Origin: Harmonia axyridis
Taxonomy: Eukaryota > Arthropoda > Insecta > Coleoptera > Coccinellidae
DNA: 64,000 bases
Assembly: GCF_914767665.1 (NCBI RefSeq)
Contig: NC_059503.1
Coordinates: 49,954,352 to 50,018,351 of the forward strand
Direction of reading: 5' to 3'
Positions 23,001 to 36,108 of the stretch are shown here, piece by piece (position 1 is the stretch's first letter; each line of letters opens with the position of its first letter). Both the position numbers and the translations under genes were made by a program. Under the pieces are notes generated by a model. That model was not told the DNA's origin, ran no database searches, and saw only the letters and a list, made by a program, of their open reading frames with translations.

Positions 23001-25048
23001 CCTTCGATGTTTCTCATTCTAACACTTTTCATCGTATTGCACAGGGACGAAAGCTTGACACACGTGTCTAAGGAAACCACTTTGGTATAAGGGACTGTTC
23101 TTATTCCCTACTTTTCGTCTAATGAACAATTATCCAAGTAAGCCATTCCACATTGTTTTTTTTTCTTGGACTCGGATGTCACGCAGGTAGCTATAATCTC
23201 CCACGTGGTAAGGTCAATTGCTGCTGTAACCACAAATGCACGACTGACTTCTAATGTTGATTTCATTTGTTTGTTTTTTCCTTCTATGTTTCTCATTCTA
23301 ACACTTTTCATCGTATTGCACAGGGACGAAAGCTTGACACACGTGTCTAAGGAAACCACTTTGGTATGAGGGACTGTTTTTATTCCTTTCTTTTTGTTTA
23401 ATGAACAATTATCCAAGTAAGCCATTCCACATTGTTGATTTTTTTGGACTCGGATATCACGCAGGTAGCTATAATCTCCTACGTGGTAAGGTCAATTGCT
23501 GCTGTAACCACAAATGCACGACTGACTTCTGTTGTTGATTTCATTTGTTTGTTATTTCCTACTATGTTTCTCATTCTAACACTTTTCATCGTATTGCACA
23601 GGGATGAAAGCTTGACACACGTGTCTAAGGAAACCACTTTGGTATAAGGGACTGTTCTTATTCCCTTTTTTTTTGTTAAATCAACAATTATCTAAGTAGG
23701 CCATTCCACATTGTTGATTTTCTTGGACTCGGATGTCTTGCAGGTAGCTATAATCTTCCACGTGGTAAGGTCAATTGCTGCTGTAACCACAAATGCACGA
23801 CTGACTTCTGTTGTTGATTTCATTCGTTTGTAATTTCCTTCAATGTTTCTCATTCTAACACTTTTCATCGTATTGCACAGAGACGAAAGCTTGACACACG
23901 TGTCTAAGGAAACCACTTTGGTATAAGGGACTGTTCTTATTCCCTTTTTTTTTGTTTAATCAACAATTATCCAAGTAAGCCATTCCACATTGTTTTTTTT
24001 CTTGGACTCGGATGTTACGCAGGTAGCTATAATCTCCCACGTGGTAAGGTCAATTGCTGCTGTAACCACAAATGCACGACTGACTTCTGTTGTTGATTCC
24101 ATTCGTTTGTAATTTCCTTCAATGTTTCTCATTCTAACACTTTTCATCGTATTGCACAGGGACGAAAGCTTGACACCCGTGTCTAAGGAAACCACTTTGG
24201 TATGAGGGACTGTTTTTATTCCCTTCTTTTTGTTTAATGAACAATTATCCAAGTAAGCCATTCCACATTGTTGATTTTCTTGGACTCGGATGTCACGCAG
24301 GTAGCTATAATCTCCTACGTGGTAAGGTCAATTGCTGCTGTAACCCCAAATGCACGACTGACTTCTGTTGTTGATTTCATTTGTTTGTTATTTCCTTCTA
24401 TGTTTCTCATTCTAACACTTTTCATCGTATTGCACAGGGATGAAAGCTTGACACCCGTGTCTAAGAAAACCACTTTGGTATGAGGGACTGTTCTTATTCC
24501 CTTCTTTTTGTTTAATGAACAATTATCCAAGTAAGCCATTCCACATTGTTTTTTTTTCTTGGACTCGGATGTCACGCAGGTAGCTATAATCTCCCACGTG
24601 GTAAGGTCAATTGCTGCTGTAACCACAAATGCACGTCTGACTTCTGTTGTTGATTTCATTTGTATGTTATTTTCTTCAATGTTTCTCATTCTAACACTTT
24701 TCATCGTATTGCTGAGAGACGAAAGCTTACCACACGTGTCAAAGGAAACCACTTTGGTTTAAGGGACTGTTCTTATTCCCTTCTTTTTGTTAAATGAACA
24801 ATTATCCAAGTAAGCCATTCCACATTGTTGATTTTCTTGGACTCGGATGACACGCAGGTAACTATAATTTCCCACGTGGTAAGGTCAATTGCTGCTGTAA
24901 CCACAATTGGACGGCTGACTTCTGTTGTTGATTCCATTTGTATATTATTTTCTTCAATGTTTCTCATTCTAACACTTTTCATCGTATTGCTGAGAGACGA
25001 AAGCTTACCACACGTGTCAAAGGAAACCACTTTGGTTTAAGGGACTGT

Positions 25049-25118
25049 TCTTATTCCCTTCTTTCTGTATAATGAACAATTATTATTCTTCCCTACTTTT
25101 TGTCTAATGAACAATTAT
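25049..25118 (+). repeat. 35-bp internal tandem duplication (313-bp monomer)
   Basis: Counterpart of 13812 in 40-mer copy 2. Confidence 0.92.
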
Positions 25119-25361
25119 CCAAGTAAGCCATTCCACATTGTTGATTTTCTTGGACTCGGATGACACGCAGGTAACTATAATTTCCCACGTGGTGAGGTCA
25201 ATTGCTGCTGTAACCACAATTGGACGGCTGACTTCTGTTGTTGATTCCATTTGTATGTTATTTTCTTCAATGTTTCTCATTCTAACACTTTTCATCGTAT
25301 TGCTGAGTGACGAAAGCTTACCACACGTGTCAAAGGTAACCACTTTGGTTTAAGGGACTGT

Positions 25362-25431
25362 TCTTATTCCCTTCTTTCTGTATAATGAACAATTATTATT
25401 CTTCCCTACTTTTTGTTAAATGAACAATTAT
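25362..25431 (+). repeat. 35-bp internal tandem duplication (313-bp monomer)
   Basis: Counterpart of 14125 in 40-mer copy 2, keeping the GTTAAATG spelling. Confidence 0.92.
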
Positions 25432-28400
25432 CCAAGTAAGCCATTCCACATTGTTGATTTTCTTGGACTCGGATGACACGCAGGTAACTATAATTTCCCA
25501 CGTGGTAAGGTCTATTGCTGCTGTAACCACAAATGCACGACTGACTTCTGTTGTTGATTTCATTTGTTTGTTATTTCCTTCTATGTTTCTCATTCTAACT
25601 CTCTTCATCGTATTGCACAGGGACGAAAGCTTGACACACGTGTCTAAGAAAACCACTTTGGTATGAGGGACTGTTCTTATTCCCTTCTTTTTGTTTAATG
25701 AACAATTATCCAAGTAAGCCATTCCACATTGTTTTATTTTTTTTGAACTCGGATGTCACGCAGGTAGCTATAATCTCCCACGTGGTAAGGTCAATTGCTG
25801 CTGTAACCACAAATGCACGTCTGACTTCTGTTGTTGATTTCATTCGTTTGTTATTTTCTTCAATGTTTCTCATTCTAACAATTTTCATCGTATTGCACAG
25901 GGACGAAAGCTTGACACACCTGTCTAAGGAAACCACTTTGGTATAAGGGACTGTTCTTATTCCCTTTTTTTTGTTTAATCAACAATTATCCAAGTAGGCC
26001 ATTGCACATTGTTGATTTTCTTGGACTCGGATGTCACGCAGGTAGCTATAATCTCCCACGTGGTAAGGTCAATTGCTGCTGTAACCACAAATGCACGACT
26101 GACTTCTGTTGTTGATGTCATTCGTTTGTAATTTCCTTCAATGTTTCTCATTCTAACACTTTTCATCGTATTCCACAGGGACGAAAGCTTGACACACGTG
26201 TCTAAGGAAACCACTTTGGTATGAGGGACTGTTCTTATTCCCTTCTTTTTGTTTAATGAACAATTATCCAAGTAAGCCATTCCACATTGTTGATTTTCTT
26301 GGACTCGGATGTCACGCAGGTAGCTACAATCTTCCACGTGGTGAGGTCAATTGCTGCTGTAACCACAAATGCACGACTGACTTCTGTTGTTGATTTCATT
26401 CGTTTGTTATTTCCTTCAATGTTTCTCATTCTAATACTTCATCGTATTGCACAGGGACGAAAGCTTGACACACGTGTCTAAGGAAACCACTTTGGTATAA
26501 GGGACTGTTCTTATTCCCTACTTTTTGTATAATGAACAATTATCCAAGTAAGCCATTCCACATTGTTGATTTTCTTGGACTCGGATATCACGCAGGTAGC
26601 TTTAATCTCTCACGTGGTAAGGTCTATTGCTGCTGTAACCACAAATGCACGTCTGACTTCTGTTGTTGATTTCATTTGTTTGTTATTTCCTTCTATGTTT
26701 CTCATTCTAACACTTTTCATCGTATTGCACAGGGACGAAAGCTTGACACACGTGTTTAAGGAAACCACATTGGTATAAGGGACTGTCCTTATTCCCTTTT
26801 TTCTTTTTGATGAACAATTATCCAAGTAAGCCATTCCACATTGTTGATTTTCTTGGACTCGGATGTCACGCAGGAAGCTATAATCTCCCACGTGGTAAGG
26901 TCAATTGCTGCTGTAACCACAAATGCACGACTGACTTCTGTTGTTGATTTCATTTGTTTGTTATTTCCTTCTATGTTTCTCATTCTAACACTTTTCATCG
27001 TATTGCACAGGGACGAAAGCTTGACACACGTGTTTAAGGAAACCACATTGGTATAAGGGACTGTCCTTATTCCCTTTTTTCTTTTTGATGAACAATTATC
27101 CAAGTAAGCCATTCCACATTGTTGATTTTCTTGGACTCGGATGTCACGCAGGAAGCTATAATCTCCCACGTGGTAAGGTCAATTGCTGCTGTAACCACAA
27201 ATGCACGACTGACTTCTGTTGTTGATTTCATTCGTTTGTAATTTCCTTCAATGTTTCTCATTCTAACACTTTTCATCGTATTGCACAGGGACGAAAGCTT
27301 GACACACGTGTCTAAGAAAACCACTTTGGTATGAGGGACTGTTCTTATTCCCTTCTTTTTGTTTAATGAACAATTATCCAAGTAAGCCATTCCACATTGT
27401 TTTTTTTTTTTGGACTCGGATGTCACGCAGGTAGCTATAATCTCCCACGTGGTAAGGTCAATTGCTGCTGTAACCACAAATGCACGTCTGACTTCTGTTG
27501 TTGATTTCATTCGTTTGTTATTTTCTTCAATGTATCTCATTCTAACACTTTTCATCGTATTGCACAGGGACGAAAGCTTGACACACCTGTCTAAGGAAAC
27601 CACTTTGGTATAAGGGACTGTTCTTATTCCCTTTTTTTTGTTTAATCAACCATTATCCAAGTAGGCCATTGCACATTGTTGATTTTTTTGGAATCGGATG
27701 TCACGCAGGTAGCTATAATCTCCCACGTGGTAAGGTCAATTGCTGCTGTAACCACAAATGCACGACTGACTTCTGTTGTTGATGTCATTCGTTTGTAATT
27801 TCCTTCAATGTTTCTCATTCTAACACTTTTCATCGTATTGCACAGGGATGAAAGCTTGACACACGTGTCTAAGGAAACCACTTTGGTATAAGGGACTGTT
27901 CTTATTCCCTTTTTTTTTGTTAAATCAACAATTATCCAAGTAGGCCATTCCACATTGTTGATTTTCTTGGACTCGGATGTCTTGCAGGTAGCTATAATCT
28001 CCCACGTGGTAAGGTCAATTGCTGCTGTAACCACAAATGCACGACTGACTTCTGTTGTTGATTTCATTCGTTTGTAATTTCCTTCAATGTTTCTCATTCT
28101 AACACTTTTCATCGTATTGCACAGGGACGAAAGCTTGACACACGTGTCTAAGGAAACCACTTTGGTATGAGGGACTGTTCTTATTCCCTTCTTTTTGTTT
28201 AATGAACAATTACCCAAGTAAGCCATTCCACATTGTTGATTTTCTTGGACTCGGATGTAACGCAGGTAGCTATAATCTCCCACGTGGTAAGGTCAATTGC
28301 TGCTGTAACCACAAATGCACGACTGACTTCTGTTGTTAATTTCATTTGTTTGTAATTTCCTTCTATATTTCTCATTCTAATACTTTTCATCGTATTGCAC

Positions 28401-31242
28401 AGGGACGAAAGCTTGACACACGTGTCTAAGGAAACCACTTTGGTATAAGGGACTGTTCTTATTCCCTTCTTTTTGTTTAATCAACAATTATCCAAGTGGG
28501 CCATTCCACATTGTTGATTTTCTTGGACTCGGATGTCACGCAGGTAGCTATAATCTCCCACGTGGTAAGGTCAATTGCTGCTGTAACCACAAATGCACGA
28601 CTGACTTCTGTTGTTGATTTCATTCGTTTGTAATTTCCTTCAATATTTCTCATTCTAACACTTTTCATAGTATTGCACAGGGACGAAAGCTTGACACACG
28701 TGTCTAAGGAAACCACTTTGGTATGAGGAACTGTTCTTATTCCCTTCTTTCTGTTTAATGAACAATTATCCAAGTAAGCCATTCCACATTGTTTTTTTTC
28801 TTGGACTCGGATGTTACGCAGGTAGCTATAATCTCCCACGTGGTAAGGTCAATTGCTGCTGTAACCATAAATGCACGACTGACTTCTGTTGTTGATTTCA
28901 TTTGTTTGTTATTTCCTTCTATGTTTCTCATTCTAACACTTTTCATCGTATTGCACAAGGATGAAAGCTTGACACACGTGTCTAAGGAAACCACTTTGGT
29001 ATAAGGGACTGTTCTTATTCCCTTTTTTTTTGTTAAATCAACAATTATCCAAGTAGGCCATTCCACATTGTTGATTTTCTTGGACTCGGATGTCTTGCAG
29101 GTAGCTATAATCTCCCACGTGGTAAGGTCAATTGCTGCTGTAACCACAAATGCACGACTGACTTCTGTTGTTGATTTCATTCGTTTGTAATTTCCTTCAA
29201 TGTTTCTCATTCTAACACTTTTCATCGTATTGCACAGGGACGAAAGCTTGACACACGTGTCTAAGGAAACCACTTTGGTATAAGGGACTGTTCTTATTCC
29301 CTTTTTTTTTGTTTAATCAACAATTATCCAAGTAAGCCATTCCACATTGTTTTTTTTCTTGGACTCGGATGTTACGCAGGTAGCTATAATCTCCCACGTG
29401 GTAAGGTCAATTGCTGCTGTAACCACAAATGCACGACTGACTTCTGTTGTTGATTCCATTCGTTTGTAATTTCCTTCAATGTTTCTCATTCTAACACTTT
29501 TCATCGTATTGCACAGGGACGAAAGCTTGACACCCGTGTCTAAGGAAACCACTTTGGTATGCGGGACTGTTTTTATCCCCTTCTTTTTGTTTAATGAACA
29601 ATTATCCAAGTAAGCCATTCCACATTGTTTTTTTTTCTTGGACTCGGATGTCACGCAGGTAGCTATAATTTCTCACGTGGTAAGGTCTATTGCTGCTGTA
29701 ACCACAAATGCACGACTGACTTCTAATGTTGATTTCATTTGTTTGTTTTTTCCTTCTATGTTTCTCATTCTAACACTTTTCATCGTATTGCACAGGGACG
29801 AAAGCTTGACACACGTGTCTAAGGAAACCACTTTGGTATGAGGGACTGTTTTTATTCCTTTCTTTTTGTTTAATGAACAATTATCCAAGTAAGCCATCCC
29901 ACATTGTTGATTTTCTTGGACTCGGATGTCACGCAGGTAGCTATAATCTCCTACGTGGTAAGGTCAATTGCTGCTGTAACCACAAATGCACGACTGACTT
30001 CTGTTGTTGATTTCATTTGTTTGTTATTTCCTTCTATGTTTCTCATTCTAACACTTTTCATCGTATTGCACAGGGATGAAAGCTCGACACACGTGTCTAA
30101 GGAAACCACTTTGGTATAAGGGACTGTTCTTATTCCCTTTTTTTTTGTTAAATCAACAATTATCCAAGTAGGCCATTCCACATTGTTGATTTTCTTGGAC
30201 TCGGATGTCTTGCAGGTAGCTATAATCTCCCACGTGGTAAGGTCAATTGCTGCTGTAACCACAAATGCACGACTGACTTCTGTTGTTGATTTCATTCGTT
30301 TGTAATTTCCTTCAATGTTTCTCATTCTAACACTTTTCATCGTATTGCACAGGGACGAAAGCTTGACACACGTGTCTAAGGAAACCACTTTGGTATAAGG
30401 GGCTGTTCTTATTCCCTTTTTTTTTGTTTAATCAACAATTATCCAAGTAAGCCATTCCACATTGTTTTTTTTCTTGGACTCGGATGTTACGCAGGTAGAT
30501 ATAATCTCCCACGTGGTAAGGTCAATTGCTGCTGTAACCACAAATGCACGACTGACTTCTGTTGTTGATTTCATTCGTTTGTAATTTCCTTCAATGTTTC
30601 TCATTCTAACACTTTTCATCGTATTGCAACGGGACGAAAGCTTGACACACGTGTCTAAGAAAACCACTTTGGTATGAGGGACTGTTCTTATTCCCTTCTT
30701 TTTGTTTAATGAACAATTATCCAAGTAAGCCATTCCACATTGTTTTTTTTTCTTAGACTCGGATGTCACGCAGGTAGCTATAATCTCCCACGTGGTAAGG
30801 TCAATTGCTGCTGTAACCACAAATGCACGTCTGACTTCTGTTGTTGATTTCATTTGTATGTTATTTTCTTCAATGTTTCTCATTCTAACACTTTTCATCG
30901 TATTGCTGAGAGACGAAAGCTTACCACACGTGTCAAAGGAAACCACTTTGGTTTAAGGGACTGTTTTTATTCCCTTCTTTTTGTTAAATGAACAATTATC
31001 CAAGTAAGCCATTCCACATTGTTGATTTTCTTGGACTCGGATGACACGCAGGTAACTATAATTTCCCACGTGGTAAGGTCAATTGCTGCTGTAACCACAA
31101 TTGGACGGCTGACTTCTGTTGTTGATTCCATTTGTATGTTATTTTCTTCAATGTTTCTCATTCTTACACTTTTCATCGTATTGCTGAGAGACGAAAGCTT
31201 ACCACACGTGTCAAAGGAAACCACTTTGGTTTAAGGGACTGT

Positions 31243-31312
31243 TCTTATTCCCTTCTTTCTGTATAATGAACAATTATTATTCTTCCCTACTTTTTGTCTA
31301 ATGAACAATTAT
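31243..31312 (+). repeat. 35-bp internal tandem duplication (313-bp monomer)
   Basis: Counterpart of 20006 in 40-mer copy 2. Confidence 0.92.
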
Positions 31313-32178
31313 CCAAGTAAGCCATTCCACATTGTTGATTTTCTTGGACTCGGATGTCACGCAGGTAGCTATAATCTCTCACGTGGTAAGGTCTATTGCT
31401 GCTGTAACCACAAATGCACGACTGACTTCTGTTGTTGATTTCATTTGTTTGTTATTTCCTTCTATGTTTCTCATTCTAACTCTCTTCATCGTATTGCACA
31501 GGGACGAATGCTTGACACACGTGTCTGAGAAAACCACTTTGGTATGAGGGACTGTTCTTATTCCCTTCTTTTTGTTTAATGAACAATTATCAAAGTAAGC
31601 CATTTCACATTGTTTTTTTTTTTTGGACTCGGATGTCACGCAGGTAGCTATAATCTTCCACGTGGTAAGGTCAATTGCTGCTGTAACCACAAATGCACGT
31701 CTGACTTCTGTTGTTGATTTCATTCGTTTGTTATTTTCTTCAATGTTTCTCATTCTAACACTTTTCATCGTATTGCACAGGGACGAAAGCTTGACACACC
31801 TGTCTAAGGAAACCACTTTGGTATAAGGGACTGTTCTTAATCCCTTTTTTTTGTTTAATCAACAATTATCCAAGTAGGCCATTGCACATTGTTGATTTTC
31901 TTGGACTCGGATGACACGCAGGTAACTATAATTTCCCACGTGGTAAGGTCAATTGCTGCTGTAACCACAATTGGACGGCTGACTTGTGTTGTTGATTCCA
32001 TTTGTATGTTATTTTCTTCAATGTTTCTCATTCTAACACTTTTCATCGTATTGCACAGGGACGAAAGCTTGACACACGTGTCTAAGGAAACCACTTTGGT
32101 ATGGGGAACTGTTCTTATTCCCTTCTTTTTGTTTAATGAACAATTATACAATCAAGCCATTCCACATTGTTGATTTTC

Positions 32179-35100
32179 TTGGACTCGGATGTAACGCAGG
32201 TAGCTATAATCTCCTACGTGGTAAGGTCAATTGCTGCTGTAACCACAAATGCACGACTGACTTCTGTTGTTAATTTCATTGGTTTGTAATTTCCTTCTAT
32301 GTTTCTCATTCTAACACTTTTCATCGTATTGCACAGGGACGAAAGCTTGACACACGTGTCTAAGGAAACCACTTTGGTATAGGGGACTGTTCTTATTCCC
32401 TTTTTTTTGTTTAATCAACAATTATCCAAGAAGGCCATTCCACATTGTTGATTTTCTTGGACTCGGATGTCACGCAGGTAGCTATAATCTCCCACGTGGT
32501 ACGGTCAATTGCTGCTGTAACCACAAATGCACGACTGACTTCTGTTGTTGATTTCATTCGTTTGTAATTTCCTTCAATGTTTCTCATTCTAACACTTTTC
32601 ATCGTATTGCAACGGGACGAAAGCTTGACACACGTGTCTAAGAAAACCACTTTGGTATGAGGGACTGTTCTTATTCCCTTCTTTTTGTTTAATGAACAAT
32701 TATCCAAGTAAGCCATTCCACATTGTTTTTTTTCTTGGACTCGGATGTCACGCAGGTAGCTATAATCTCCCACGTGGTAACGTCAATTGCTGCTGTAACC
32801 ACAAATGCACGTCTGACTTCTGTTGTTGATTTCATTTGTATGTTATTTTCTTCAATGTTTCTCATTCTAACACTTTTCATCGTATTGCTGAGAGACGAAA
32901 GCTTACCACACGTGTCAAAGGAAACCACTTTGGTTTAAGGGACTGTTCTTATTCCCTTCTTTTTGTTAAATGAACAATTATCCAAGTAAGCCATTCCACA
33001 TTGTTGATTTTCTTGGACTCGGATGACACGCAGGTAACTATAATTTCCCACGTGGTAAGGTCAATTGCTTCTGTAACCACAATTGGACGGCTGACTTCTG
33101 TTGTTGATTCCATTTGTATCTTATTTTCTTCAATGTTTCTCATTCTAACACTTTTCATCGTATTGCTGAGAGACGAAAGCTTACCACACGTGTCAAAGGA
33201 AACCACTTTGGTTTAAGGGACTGTTCTTATTCCCTTCTTTCTGTATAATGAACAATTATTATTCTTCCCTACTTTTTGTCTAATGAACAATTATCCAAGT
33301 AAGCCATTCCACATTGTTGATTTTCTTGGACTCGGATGTCACGCAGGTAGCTATAATCTCCCACGTGGTAAGGTCAATTGCTGCTGTAACCACAAATGCA
33401 CGTCTGACTTCTGTTGTTGATTTCATTCGTTTGTTATTTTCTTCAATGTTTCTCATTCTAACACTTTTCATCGTATTGCACAGGGACGAAAGCTTGACAC
33501 ACCTGTCTAAGGAAACCACTTTGGTATAAGGGACTGTTCTTATTCCCTTTTTTTTGTTTAATCAACAATTATCCAAGTAGGCCATTGCACATTGTTGATT
33601 TTCTTGGACTCGGATGTCACGCAGGTAGCTATAATCTCCCACGTGGTAAGGTCAATTGCTGCTGTAACCACAAATGCACGACTGACTTCTGTTGTTGATT
33701 CCATTCGTTTGTAATTTCCTTCAATGTTTCTCATTCTAACACTTTTCATCGTATTGCACAGGGACGAAAGCTTGACACACGTGTCTAAGGAAACCTCTTT
33801 GGTATGAGGGACTGTTCTTATTCCCTTCTTTTTGTTTAATGAACAATTATCCAAGTAAGCCATTCCACATTGTTGATTTTCTTGGACTCGGATGTAACGC
33901 AGGTAGCTATAATCTCCTACGTGGTAAGGTCAATTGCTGCTGTAACCACAAATGCACGACTGACTTCTGTTGTTAATTTCATTTGTTTGTAATTTCCTTC
34001 TATGTTTCTCATTCTAACACTTTTCATCGTATTGCACAGGGACGAAAGCTTGACACACGTGTCTAAGGAAACCACTTTGGTATAAGGGACTGTTCTTATT
34101 CCCTTCTTTTTGTTTAATCAACAATTATCCAAGTGGGCCATTCCACATTGTTGATTTTCTTGGACTCGGATGTCACGCAGGTAGCTATAATCTCCCACGT
34201 GGTAAGGTCAATTGCTGCTGTAACCACAAATGCACGACTGACTTCTGTTGTTGATTTCATTCGTTTGTAATTTCCTTCAATGTTTCTCATTCTAACACTT
34301 TTCATAGTATTGCACAGGGACGAAAGCTTGACACACGTGTCTAAGGAAACCACTTTGGTATGAGGAACTGTTCTTATTCCCTTCTTTCTGTTTAATGAAC
34401 AATTATCCAAGTAAGCCATTCCACATTGATTTTTTTCTTGGACTCGGATGTTACGCAGGTAGCTATAATCTCCCACGTGGTAAGGTCAATTGCTGCTGTA
34501 ACCATAAATGCACGACTGACTTCTGTTGTTGATTTCATTTGTTTGTTATTTCCTTCGATGTTTCTCATTCTAAAACTTTTCATCGTATTGCACAGGGACG
34601 AAAGCTTGACACACGTGTCTAAGGAAACCACTTTGGTATAAGGGACTGTTCTTATTCCCTACTTTTCGTCTAATGAACAATTATCCAAGTAAGCCATTCC
34701 ACATTGTTTTTTTTTCTTGGACTCGGATGTCACGCAGGTAGCTATAATCTCTCACGTGGTAAGCTCTATTGCTGCTGTAATCACAAATGCACGACTGACT
34801 TCTAATGTTGATTTCATTTGTTTGTTTTTTCCTTCTATGTTTCTCATTCTAACACTTTTCATCGTATTGCACAGGGACGAAAGCTTGACACACGTGTCTA
34901 AGGAAACCACTTTGGTATGAGGGACTGTTTTTATTCCTTTCTTTTTGTTTAATGAACAATTATCCAAGTAATCCATTCCACATTGTTGATTTTTTTGGAC
35001 TCGGATATCACGCAGGTAGCTATAATCTCCTACGTGGTAAGGTCAATTGCTGCTGTAACCACAAATGCACGACTGACTTCTGTTGTTGATTTCATTTGTT

Positions 35101-35552
35101 TGTTATTTCCTACTATGTTTCTCATTCTAACACTTTTCATCGTATTGCACAGGGATGAAAGCTTGACACACGTGTCTAAGGAAACCACTTTGGTATAAGG
35201 GACTGTTCTTATTCCCTTTTTTTTTGTTAAATCAACAATTATCTAAGTAGGCCATTCCACATTGTTGATTTTCTTGGACTCGGATGTCTTGCAGGTAGCT
35301 ATAATCTTCCACGTGGTAAGGTCAATTGCTGCTGTAACCACAAATGCACGACTGACTTCTGTTGTTGATTTCATTCGTTTGTAATTTCCTTCAATGTTTC
35401 TCATTCTAACACTTTTCATCGTATTGCACAGAGACGAAAGCTTGACACACGTGTCTAAGGAAACCACTTTGGTATAAGGGACTGTTCTTATTCCCTTTTT
35501 TTTTGTTTAATCAACAATTATCCAAGTAAGCCATTCCACATTGTTTTTTTTC
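32179..35552 (+). repeat. Return of 20-mer types 3-14
   Basis: Monomers at 32179, 32457, 32735, 33013, 33326, 33604, 33882, 34160, 34438, 34717, 34995 and 35274 match those at 6330-9425 at a constant shift of 25849 bp. With the two preceding monomers (31623 and 31901, types 1 and 2) this gives a 14-monomer stretch repeated at about 26 kb. It indicates that the 20-mer and 40-mer units are parts of a still larger repeating block. Confidence 0.92.
33225..33294 (+). repeat. 35-bp internal tandem duplication (313-bp monomer)
   Basis: Counterpart of 7376 at the 25849-bp shift. Confidence 0.92.
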
Positions 35553-36108
35553 TTGGACTCGGATGTTACGCAGGTAGCTATAATCTCCCACGTGGTAAGG
35601 TCAATTGCTGCTGTAACCACAAATGCACGACTGACTTCTGTTGTTGATTCCATTCGTTTGTAATTTCCTTCAATGTTTCTCATTCTAACACTTTTCATCG
35701 TATTGCACAGGGACGAAAGCTTGACACCCGTGTCTAAGGAAACCACTTTGGTATGAGGGACTGTTTTTATTCCCTTCTTTTTGTTTAATGAACAATTATC
35801 CAAGTAAGCCATTCCACATTGTTGATTTTCTTGGACTCGGATGTCACGCAGGTAGCTATAATCTCCAACGTGGTAAGGTCAATTGCTGCTGTAACCCCAA
35901 ATGCACGACTGACTTCTGTTGTTGATTTCATTTGTTTGTAATTTCCTTCTATGTTTCTCATGCTAACACTTTTCATCGTATTGCACAGGGACGAAAGCTT
36001 GACACACGTGTCTAAGGAAACCACTTTGGTATAAGGGACTGTTCTTATTCCCTTCTTTTTGTTTAATCAACAATTATCCAAGTGGGCCATTCCACATTGT
36101 TGATTTTC
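35553..36108 (+). repeat. Two extra monomers, the second chimeric
   Basis: Relative to the earlier order (type 14 followed directly by type 15 at 9703), two monomers are added here. The first, at 35553, is the 12765/24002 subtype with GACACCCGTG. The second, at 35831, is a hybrid: its left part has AACCCCAAATGC as in the 13043/24280 subtype, and its right part has TTGTAATTTCCTTCTATG as in type 9. It also has private changes: CTCCAACGTGG, which destroys box A, and CTCATGCTAAC. Confidence 0.85.

Larger units (their letters stand above)
20942..32178 (+). repeat. 40-monomer higher-order repeat, copy 2 (11237 bp)
   Basis: Monomers start at 20942, 21219, 21498, 21776, 22054, 22332, 22610, 22887, 23166, 23444, 23723, 24002, 24280, 24559, 24837, 25150, 25463, 25743, 26021, 26299, 26575, 26853, 27131, 27410, 27688, 27967, 28245, 28523, 28801, 29080, 29359, 29638, 29916, 30195, 30474, 30753, 31031, 31344, 31623 and 31901. 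The copy follows copy 1 monomer by monomer with only scattered differences. Exceptions are patch-like clusters at 21498 (against 10259) and at 29359 (against 18122). After 31901 (type 2) the array does not start a new 40-mer but runs on into types 3, 4, 5 and so on. Confidence 0.93.
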
